From Clostridiales bacterium (lineage in GTDB: Bacteria > Bacillota > Clostridia > Christensenellales > Aristaeellaceae), in the NCBI GenBank assembly GCA_004554085.1, contig SFNY01000006.1:1-61119 (forward strand): a stretch of DNA of 61,119 nucleotides, written 5' to 3'. The number at the start of each line of letters is the position of its first letter. Position 1 is the first letter of the stretch. Under the pieces are notes generated by a model that made no database searches, was not told the DNA's origin, and was given only the letters and a program-made list of their open reading frames with translations. Of the stretch, positions 49,557 through 56,215 are shown in pieces. The translations under genes and the position numbers were made by a program.

Positions 49557-49697
49557 GTGGAGGGGGAATAAATCCCCCCTCCACTACCACCCCCAACAAA
49601 AATCCGCCGCGCCGCAGGCGGCACAACGGATTTTTGCAAGGAAGCGATTTTGTAAACAAAATCAGCTGCGTGGTCGCCGCACAGGTCGCCGACCACG
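49557..49697 (+). repeat. Cluster of four hairpins between glmE and mal
   Basis: Four successive stems: GTGGAGGGGG/CCCCCCTCCAC (49557-49584); CAAAAATCCG/CGGATTTTTG (49597-49636) with an inner GCCGC/GCGGC; GATTTTGT/ACAAAATC (49646-49663); CGTGGTC/GACCACG (49669-49697). The second could stop transcription. Mid-operon, they may set the relative levels of mutase and lyase mRNA or be a mobile palindromic repeat. Confidence 0.7.
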
Positions 49698-49746
49698 ATT
49701 TCAAGAATAATACGCCTACTGATAGATAGATTTGGAGGAGATTACC

Positions 49747-51006
49747 ATGAAAATTCTGGACGTCGTATGTTCCCAGGGCCGCACGGGCTTCTACTTTGAC
49801 GATCAGCGTGCCATCAAGAAGGGCGCGGGCCACGACGGCGTGTTCTACGTGGGCGAGCCGGTGACCGAGGGCTTCACCGCCGTGCGCCAGGCCGGCGAGT
49901 CCATCTCCGTGATGCTGATCCTCGAGGACGGCCAGATCGCCTACGGCGACTGCGCAGCCGTGCAGTACAGCGGCGCTGGCGGACGCGACCCGCTCTTCCT
50001 CGCCAAGGACTTCATTCCGCTGATCGACAAGTACATCAAGCCCCAGCTCGTGGGCAAGGAGGCCGACAACTTCCGCAAGCTCGCCGCCGACATGGAGGCC
50101 ATCACCATCGACGGCAAGCGCCTGCACACCGCCATCCGCTACGGCGTGTCCCAGGCCCTGCTGGACGCGGTTGCGAAGGCCACCGGTCGCCTGATGTGCG
50201 AGGTCGTGGCCGACGAATACGGCTGCACCGTGTCCGACAAGCCCGTGCCGATCTTCACCCAGTCCGGCGACGATCGCTACGACAACTCCGACAAGATGAT
50301 CATCAAGGGCGCGCAGGTGCTGCCCCACGCCCTGATCAACAACGTGCACGACAAGCTGGGCGAGCACGGCGAGAAGCTGGCCGAGTACGTAACCTGGCTG
50401 CGCAACCGCATCCTGGAGCACCGCCACGACCCGAACTACGCCCCCGTGCTGCACATCGACTGCTACGGCACCATCGGCCAGGTGTTCGGCAACAACAACT
50501 ACAAGGACATGGCGGACTACATCGAGGAGCTGGGCAAGCTGGCCAAGCCCTTCCACCTGCGCATCGAGGGCCCCATGGACTGCGACTGCGACCGTGAGAC
50601 CCAGATCGAGGCCCTCGCCGGTCTGACCGCCGAGTTGGACAAGCGCGGCTGCGACGTGGAGCTGGTCGCCGACGAGTGGTGCAACACCCTGGAGGACATC
50701 AAGCTCTTCGCCGACGCGAAGGCAGGCCACATGGTGCAGATCAAGACCCCCGACCTGGGCGGCGTGAACAACACCATCGAGGCCGTGCTCTACTGCAAGC
50801 AGAAGGGCATCGGCGCGTATCAGGGCGGCACCTGCAACGAGACCGACCGCAGCGCCCAGGTGTGCGTGAACTGCGCCATGGCCACCCAGCCCGACCAGAT
50901 TCTGGCCAAGCCCGGCATGGGCGTGGACGAGGGCTACATGATCGTCTACAACGAGATGCAGCGCATCCTGGCCCTGCGCGCCGCGAAGAAGGCCGCTGGC
51001 AAGTAA
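49747..51006 (+). CDS. mal: Methylaspartate ammonia-lyase
   Basis: A 419-residue enolase-superfamily enzyme that removes ammonia from 3-methylaspartate to give mesaconate. QSGDDRYDNSDKMIIKGAQVLPH is the substrate-binding loop. Metal ligands are expected in VLHIDCYGTIG, RIEGPMDCD and ELVADEWCNT. The catalytic Lys is in HMVQIKTPDLGG. The ATG at 49747 has GGAGG eight bases upstream. Last gene of the rightward operon before a strong terminator. Confidence 0.97.
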   Translation: MKILDVVCSQGRTGFYFDDQRAIKKGAGHDGVFYVGEPVTEGFTAVRQAGESISVMLILEDGQIAYGDCAAVQYSGAGGRDPLFLAKDFIPLIDKYIKPQLVGKEADNFRKLAADMEAITIDGKRLHTAIRYGVSQALLDAVAKATGRLMCEVVADEYGCTVSDKPVPIFTQSGDDRYDNSDKMIIKGAQVLPHALINNVHDKLGEHGEKLAEYVTWLRNRILEHRHDPNYAPVLHIDCYGTIGQVFGNNNYKDMADYIEELGKLAKPFHLRIEGPMDCDCDRETQIEALAGLTAELDKRGCDVELVADEWCNTLEDIKLFADAKAGHMVQIKTPDLGGVNNTIEAVLYCKQKGIGAYQGGTCNETDRSAQVCVNCAMATQPDQILAKPGMGVDEGYMIVYNEMQRILALRAAKKAAGK

Positions 51007-51020
51007 GTTATCCATGAATT

Positions 51021-51052
51021 GGGGCTGTCTCAGCGATGAGGCGGCCCCTTTT
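51021..51052 (+). terminator. Terminator of the glutamate mutase operon
   Basis: GGGGCTGTCTCA (51021-51032) pairs with TGAGGCGGCCCC (51037-51048), followed by TTTT. Confidence 0.85.
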
Positions 51053-51054
51053 GC

Positions 51055-51083
51055 TTGACTTTCTTCCCCATTCCGGATATGCT
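51055..51083 (+). promoter_or_regulatory. Promoter of the carboxypeptidase-folA unit
   Basis: TTGACT (51055-51060), 17-bp spacer, TATGCT (51078-51083). A TATACT at 51085-51090 is an alternative -10 with poor spacing. Confidence 0.55.
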
Positions 51084-51117
51084 ATATACTAAATGAAACA
51101 TTCCCGGAGGGATATCC

Positions 51118-52623
51118 ATGACCAACCAGCAGAAACTCAAGCAGCTTTACGCCATCCTCTCTGAGGCGGAGGTCTATCAGCGCAGCATGGGCAAGCTCAA
51201 CTTCGACATGATGTGCTGCGCCCCGGAGGAAGGCCTGGAGCAGGCCGGAGAGGACATCTCCGTGCTGGGTCGCCAGCTGCACAAGCTGACCCACTCGAAA
51301 AAATACCAGCGCCTTGTCTGCGAGCTGCATGCGGACAGCGAGGGACTCACGCCGGTGCAGCGCAGGCTCGTCGAGCGCCTGTGGGAGGACTACGGACGCA
51401 CGAAGAACTTCACGCCTGCGTTCGCCTTCGAGCTGGACTCCGCCCGCAACCATGCCTACGGCGCGTGGCTGAGCGCCAAGAAGGCCAGCGACTTCTCCCT
51501 CTTCCGGGACAGCCTCGCAGCGGTGATCGACTGCACCCGCCGCGCCATCGACCTGCGGGACGAGAAGCCCTCCACCTACTACAACGCCTGCCTGGACGAC
51601 AACGAGAAGGGCGGCAGCGAGGAGCAGCTGGACGCGTTCTTCGCGGCGCTGAAGGCGCGCATCGTGCCGCTGATGCAGCGCATCGTCTCCGAGGGCAAGC
51701 CCATCCGGGAGAATTTCCTCTCCCGGCCCGTGCCGATTCCCCAGCAGGAGGCCTTCTCGCGCTATCTTCTGCGTCTGGAGGGCCTGCGGGAGAGCGCGCT
51801 GGTGCTGATGACCACCGAGCATCCCTTCACCGACAGCTATGGCCCCAAGGACGTGCGCGTCACCACCCACTACTACGAGGACAACTTCATCTCCAACATC
51901 TTCAGCACCCTGCACGAGGGCGGTCACGCGCTGTTCATGCAGAACGAGCCGGAGGAATTCTACGAAAACCACGCCGACAACGGCATGACCAACGCCATGC
52001 ACGAGTGCATCTCCCGCTTCTACGAGAACCTGATTGGCCGCAGCGAGGCCTTCATCCACTTCGTGTATCCGAAGCTCCAGGAGATCAGCGGCGATACCTT
52101 TGCCGACGTGTCCGAGCGGGAGCTCTACGAGGCCGTGAACATCTCCCGCCCCAGCCTGATTCGCACCGAGAGCGACGAGCTGACCTACTCCCTGCACATC
52201 ATGATCCGCTACGAGCTGGAGAAGGCCTTCATCAACGGCGAGATCACTGTGGACGAGATCCCCGCCCTGTGGAACGCGAAGTACGCCGAGTACCTGGGCG
52301 TTCAGGTGCCCGACGACGCGCAGGGCTGCCTGCAGGACGTGCACTGGACGGACAGCTACGGCTACTTCCCCTCCTACGCCCTGGGCAACGCCTACGGCGC
52401 GCAGATCCTGCGCCGCATGAAACAGGACCTCGACGTGGACGCCGCCGTGGCCGAAGGGAAGCTGGATCAGGTGCTCGACTGGCTGAAGGAGAATGTGTTC
52501 TCCTGCGCATCGATGCTCACGCCGGACGCGTGGATTCGCAGGATCACCGGCGAGCCCCTGAACGTGAACTACTATCTTGACTATCTGGAGGAGAAGTACA
52601 CAAGGCTGTACGAACTGAAGTGA
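51118..52623 (+). CDS. Carboxypeptidase M32 (thermostable carboxypeptidase 1 family)
   Basis: A 501-residue zinc metallopeptidase. HEXXH is in FSTLHEGGHALFMQ near residue 265, and the third ligand Glu lies in NAMHECISRFYENLIGR. DVRVTTHYYEDNF and HIMIRYELEKAFINGEI are family-typical. Cytoplasmic; it trims C-terminal residues from peptides. It starts after GGAGGGATATCC and is joined to folA by a 1-bp gap. Confidence 0.95.
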   Translation: MTNQQKLKQLYAILSEAEVYQRSMGKLNFDMMCCAPEEGLEQAGEDISVLGRQLHKLTHSKKYQRLVCELHADSEGLTPVQRRLVERLWEDYGRTKNFTPAFAFELDSARNHAYGAWLSAKKASDFSLFRDSLAAVIDCTRRAIDLRDEKPSTYYNACLDDNEKGGSEEQLDAFFAALKARIVPLMQRIVSEGKPIRENFLSRPVPIPQQEAFSRYLLRLEGLRESALVLMTTEHPFTDSYGPKDVRVTTHYYEDNFISNIFSTLHEGGHALFMQNEPEEFYENHADNGMTNAMHECISRFYENLIGRSEAFIHFVYPKLQEISGDTFADVSERELYEAVNISRPSLIRTESDELTYSLHIMIRYELEKAFINGEITVDEIPALWNAKYAEYLGVQVPDDAQGCLQDVHWTDSYGYFPSYALGNAYGAQILRRMKQDLDVDAAVAEGKLDQVLDWLKENVFSCASMLTPDAWIRRITGEPLNVNYYLDYLEEKYTRLYELK

Positions 52624-52624
52624 T

Positions 52625-53104
52625 ATGCTTGCACTGATTGTCGCCCACGCCCGCAACCGCGTCATCGGCCGCGACGGCCGCCTGCCCTGGAACATCCCCG
52701 GCGACCTGCACCGCTTCCGGGACCTCACCATGGGCAACGCCGTCATCATGGGCCGCGTCACCTACGAGGAGATCGGCCGTCCCCTGCCCGGTCGCCTGAA
52801 CATCGTCGTCTCCCGCACGCAGCGCTACGAGGGAGAAAACCTGCTGACCACGTCCTCGCTCAAGGAGGCCATCGTGTTGGCCGGAAATCGGGACGCCTTC
52901 GTCTCCGGCGGCGCGCGGCTCTTTGCCGAGGCCCTGCCGCTGGTGGACGTGATGTACATCACCGAGATTGACGCGGACGTGCCCGGCGACGTGTTCTTTC
53001 CCGAATTCGACGCATCAGCCTTTGACCGCCGCGTGGAGGCGCGCTTCGACGGCGAACTGCCCTATGAATACGTAACCTACACCCGCCGAAAATTGAACGA
53101 TTAA
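52625..53104 (+). CDS. folA: Dihydrofolate reductase
   Basis: A 159-residue NADPH-dependent enzyme that reduces dihydrofolate. LIVAHARNRVIGRDGRLPWNIPGDLHRFRDLT contains the active-site loop and the catalytic acid (Asp, in GDLHRF). GNAVIMGRVTYEEIGRPLPGRLNIVVSR binds NADPH. FVSGGARLFAEALP is the GG loop. It starts 1 bp after the carboxypeptidase stop, so translation is coupled. No thymidylate synthase is adjacent. Confidence 0.96.
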   Translation: MLALIVAHARNRVIGRDGRLPWNIPGDLHRFRDLTMGNAVIMGRVTYEEIGRPLPGRLNIVVSRTQRYEGENLLTTSSLKEAIVLAGNRDAFVSGGARLFAEALPLVDVMYITEIDADVPGDVFFPEFDASAFDRRVEARFDGELPYEYVTYTRRKLND

Positions 53105-53119
53105 ACGCGCTTCATCCGG

Positions 53120-53160
53120 CCTGCGACAAGGACACAATCCCCCACCGCAGGTCTTTCTCT
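53120..53160 (+). terminator. Terminator after folA
   Basis: CCTGCG (53120-53125) pairs with CGCAGG (53146-53151) and TCTTTCTCT follows. The loop is long, so it is only moderately convincing. Confidence 0.45.
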
Positions 53161-53191
53161 GTCCCCTTCCCGCTTCTTTACCTGAATCGCC

Positions 53192-53220
53192 TTGTCCCCT
53201 GCGCACGCTTGTGATAGGAT
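53192..53220 (+). promoter_or_regulatory. Promoter of the MATE transporter gene
   Basis: TTGTCC (53192-53197), 17-bp spacer, TAGGAT (53215-53220), 31 bp ahead of the ATG. Confidence 0.6.
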
Positions 53221-53251
53221 ACAGAGGACAACCAATGGAGGTATTTGTACT

Positions 53252-54661
53252 ATGCCCTCGAAGCTTCGCAAGCTGGTTGGAAGCCGCGCGTTCTATGCAA
53301 TGGTGCTGGCCGTGGTGATTCCGATCATCGTGCAGAATGCCATTACGAACTTTGTCAACCTGCTGGACAACCTGATGGTCGGACGCATCGGCACCGACCA
53401 GTTTTCGGGTGTCGCCGTGGCGAACCAGCTCATCTATGTGTTCAACCTGGCCGTATTCGGCGCAGTCTCGGGCGCGGGCATCTTCACCGCCCAGTACTGC
53501 GGCGCGGGCAACCAGGAGGGCGTGCGCGCATCCTGCCGCTACAAGCTCTATGCGGGCCTGCTGCTGTCCGTGGGCGCAATTGCGCTGTTTCTGCTGAAGG
53601 GACGGGAGCTGGTGCTGCTGTACCTCACCGACGACAGCGACCCCGCGCGCGTGGCGGACACGCTGCACTACGGCCTGCAGTACCTGAACCTCATGCTGCT
53701 GGGGCTTCCGCCCTTCGCCATCGCCCAGAGCTACGCCAGCACCCTGCGCGAGACCGGCGAGACCCGGCTGCCCATGCTGGCGGGCATCATCGCCGTGTTC
53801 GTCAACCTGATCTTCAACTATCTGCTGATCTATGGCAAGCTGGGCTTCCCGCAGCTGGGCGTGCAGGGCGCGGCCATCGCCACCGTACTGTCCCGCTATG
53901 TGGAAATGGGCATCATCGTGATCTACACCCACAGCCACGCCAAAAAGCACCCCTTCGCCAAGGGCCTCTTCCGCACGCTGTCCATTCCCCGTCAGGTGGT
54001 GAAGGAGATCACCATCAAGGGCATGCCGCTGCTGGTGAACGAGCTGCTCTGGTCGCTGGGCATGGCCACGCTGAACCAGATCTACTCCCTGCGCGGCCTG
54101 GACGTGGTGGCGGCAACCAGCATCAGCACCACCGTGTTCAACCTCTTCAGCGTGTTCTTCTTCTCCATGGGAACCGCCGCCTCCATCATCGTCGGCCAGG
54201 ATCTGGGTGCGGACGAGGTGGAGGTCGCAAAGGATCACGCCTGGAAGCTGATCGCCTTCTCCGTCGCCATCAGCGTCGTCGTCGGACTCACGCTGATCTC
54301 CTGCTCCCATGCGATTCCCCTGCTCTACGACGTGCTGCCCAGCGTGCGCAGCCTGGCCAGCAAGCTGATTCTGGTCTGCGCCTGCATGATGCCCGCAAAC
54401 GCCTTCTGCAACTGCGAATACTTCATCATCCGCTCCGGCGGCAAGACGGGCATCACCTTCCTGTTTGACTGCGGCTTCACCTGGGTGCTCTGCATCCCGC
54501 TGGCCTACTGCCTCACCCACTTCACCGCCATGAGCGTGGTGCTGATCTTCCTCTGCGAGCGCTTCCTGGACGTGATCAAGGGCGTGATCGGCCTGGTGCT
54601 GGTGAAGAAGGGCGTGTGGATTCACAACATCGTCTCCGGCAGCGACATGCAGCTGAGCTGA
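53252..54661 (+). CDS. MATE family efflux transporter
   Basis: A 469-residue protein with twelve predicted TM helices in two MatE repeats. IPIIVQNAITNFVNLLDNLMVGRIGTDQFSGVAVANQ is the first repeat's conserved start. GMPLLVNELLWSLGMATLNQIYS marks the second. It exports cationic drugs or metabolites using Na+ or H+; the substrate cannot be read. The ATG at 53252 has GGAGG upstream. Confidence 0.93.
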   Translation: MPSKLRKLVGSRAFYAMVLAVVIPIIVQNAITNFVNLLDNLMVGRIGTDQFSGVAVANQLIYVFNLAVFGAVSGAGIFTAQYCGAGNQEGVRASCRYKLYAGLLLSVGAIALFLLKGRELVLLYLTDDSDPARVADTLHYGLQYLNLMLLGLPPFAIAQSYASTLRETGETRLPMLAGIIAVFVNLIFNYLLIYGKLGFPQLGVQGAAIATVLSRYVEMGIIVIYTHSHAKKHPFAKGLFRTLSIPRQVVKEITIKGMPLLVNELLWSLGMATLNQIYSLRGLDVVAATSISTTVFNLFSVFFFSMGTAASIIVGQDLGADEVEVAKDHAWKLIAFSVAISVVVGLTLISCSHAIPLLYDVLPSVRSLASKLILVCACMMPANAFCNCEYFIIRSGGKTGITFLFDCGFTWVLCIPLAYCLTHFTAMSVVLIFLCERFLDVIKGVIGLVLVKKGVWIHNIVSGSDMQLS

Positions 54662-54685
54662 GTTTCATTTGCAGGCGTATAAAGC

Positions 54686-54713
54686 GCCCCGGCAGGATTT
54701 TTCCCGCCGGGGC
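54686..54713. terminator. Bidirectional terminator
   Basis: GCCCCGGC (54686-54693) pairs with GCCGGGGC (54706-54713) around a T-rich loop. TTCCCTTT follows on the plus strand and TTTATACG on the minus. It separates the MATE and CAP genes. Confidence 0.7.
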
Positions 54714-54730
54714 TTCCCTTTGCAGGGGGA

Positions 54731-55162
54731 TCACCTGCCGAACAGCTGCACCCAGTAGTACACGCCGCCGGACTTGACGCAGGCCACGCCGATGGAGCCG
54801 TAGCTCGCGCGCAGGATGTTGGCGCGGTGGCCGCTGGAGGTCATCCAGGCCGCCATCACCTTGTCCGCCGTCCTCTGACCCTTGGCGATGTTCTCGCCGT
54901 AGGCGACGGAGGACACCGTGGACCACTTCGTGCCGTCGGGCCGGGTGTGACTGAACTTCTGAACGATCTCCCGTGCGCGGATCTGCGCCGCCGCGGTGAG
55001 CTTTGGGTCAATGCGCAGGGCGCTCAGGCCCTGCTTTGCGCGCTCCTGGTTCACCTGATTGACCACGCTCTGGGCGTTCGCCGTCACCAGCGTCGCCGCC
55101 TGGGCCGCGCCCAGCGTCAGCAGCAGGATCAGCACCAGCGCAAGCATCTTATTCAGTTTCAT
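54731..55162 (-). CDS. Secreted CAP-domain (SCP/PR-1-like) protein
   Basis: A 143-residue protein with a signal peptide (MKLNKMLALVLILLLTLGAAQA) and one CAP domain resembling YkwD/SafA-type proteins. VVNQVNQERAKQGLSALRIDPKLTAAAQIRA, SHTRPDG, GENIAKGQ, WMTSSGHRANIL and GVACVKSGGVYYWVQLF are the conserved CAP motifs, including the cleft His and Glu. Extracellular; the biochemical role of bacterial CAP proteins is unresolved. Confidence 0.93.
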   Translation of the reverse strand: MKLNKMLALVLILLLTLGAAQAATLVTANAQSVVNQVNQERAKQGLSALRIDPKLTAAAQIRAREIVQKFSHTRPDGTKWSTVSSVAYGENIAKGQRTADKVMAAWMTSSGHRANILRASYGSIGVACVKSGGVYYWVQLFGR

Positions 55163-55210
55163 CGGTGTTTCAGCTCCCTTTGTAATGGATTTGAAATTTA
55201 TTTCATGGAT

Positions 55211-55239
55211 ATTTTATATATAGTCTTCAAATCCGTCAA
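55211..55239 (-). promoter_or_regulatory. Promoter of the CAP-domain gene
   Basis: Minus strand TTGACG (55239-55234), 17-bp spacer, TAAAAT (55216-55211). Confidence 0.65.
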
Positions 55240-55287
55240 GCAATTTTTGGCGATTTCCCACATATTTCCAGCTTCACCGGGGCATGC

Positions 55288-55316
55288 TTGGCAAGGTCTG
55301 GAAAATGGAGTATACT
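55288..55316 (+). promoter_or_regulatory. Promoter of tlyA
   Basis: TTGGCA (55288-55293), 17-bp spacer, TATACT (55311-55316), 28 bp before the ATG at 55345. Confidence 0.7.
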
Positions 55317-55344
55317 GAGAGCAGCAAATCTGGAGGAAATGGTC

Positions 55345-56169
55345 ATGGCAGAGATGGAGAAGCTGCGCGCGGACGTCGCGCTCTACGCGCGGGGACTTGC
55401 GCCAAGTCGGGAGCGCGCCCGGGCACTGATCGAGGCGGGCCTGGTGTACGCAGGCGGCGCACAGGTGAAAAAGGCCGCGCAGCAGGTGAATGCGGAGGAT
55501 GCGCTGGAGGTGCGGGGCGAGGTCTGCCCCTACGTGAGCCGGGGCGGCTCCAAGCTGGAGAAGGCGCTGCGCAGCTTCCATGTGGACGTACGCAACATGG
55601 TCTGCATCGACGTGGGCGCGTCCACCGGCGGCTTCACGGACGTGCTGCTGCAAAACGGCGCAGCGAGGATCTACGCGGTGGACGTGGGCACGGCCCAGCT
55701 GGATCCCCGGATCGAGGCCGACGCGCGCGTGGTGAAGATGGAGCAAACCAACGCCCGGACGCTGACGCGGGAGCTGTTCGACCCTGCGCCCACGCTGGGT
55801 GTGATGGACGTGTCCTTTATCTCGATCCTGAAGATTCTGCCCGCGCTGCGGCAGGTGCTGGGCGACGAGGGCAGGTTGATCTCCCTGATCAAGCCCCAGT
55901 TTGAGGCCGGACGGGAGCTGCTGGGCAAGAAGGGCTTGGTCAGCAAGCCCGCGGTGCACGAGCGCGTGCTACGGGACGTGATCTCGCTTGCGCCGGAGTG
56001 CGGCTGGCGGGTGCGCGCGCTGGACTTCTCCCCCATCAAGGGCGGCGACGGCAACCTGGAGTTCCTCGCCGACTTCATCCCGGACGATGGCCGTCAGGCG
56101 ATCCCAGACGCACAGCAAATCCGCGAGCTGGTGCGCCGCGCCCACGAAGCCATGCGTTCAGAGAGATAA
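55345..56169 (+). CDS. tlyA: TlyA-family rRNA 2'-O-methyltransferase
   Basis: A 274-residue protein. The N-terminal S4 RNA-binding domain (ALYARGLAPSRERARALIEAGLVYAGG) is followed by an FtsJ-like methyltransferase with the SAM motif CIDVGASTGGFTDVLLQNGA and DVSFISILKILPAL. Family members methylate 16S and 23S rRNA cytidines; the older name is hemolysin A. The ATG at 55345 is eight bases from GGAGG; one at 55339 is too close to it. Confidence 0.93.
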   Translation: MAEMEKLRADVALYARGLAPSRERARALIEAGLVYAGGAQVKKAAQQVNAEDALEVRGEVCPYVSRGGSKLEKALRSFHVDVRNMVCIDVGASTGGFTDVLLQNGAARIYAVDVGTAQLDPRIEADARVVKMEQTNARTLTRELFDPAPTLGVMDVSFISILKILPALRQVLGDEGRLISLIKPQFEAGRELLGKKGLVSKPAVHERVLRDVISLAPECGWRVRALDFSPIKGGDGNLEFLADFIPDDGRQAIPDAQQIRELVRRAHEAMRSER

Positions 56170-56172
56170 AGC

Positions 56173-56205
56173 GAGTCCCCCGGCAGATCGTCTGTCGAGG
56201 GACTC
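56173..56205. terminator. Terminator between tlyA and the P-type ATPase gene
   Basis: GAGTCCC-type arms (56173-56184 and 56194-56205) pair, with ATTCTTTCTTT following on the plus strand. It lies between converging genes. Confidence 0.7.
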
Positions 56206-56215
56206 AATTCTTTCT

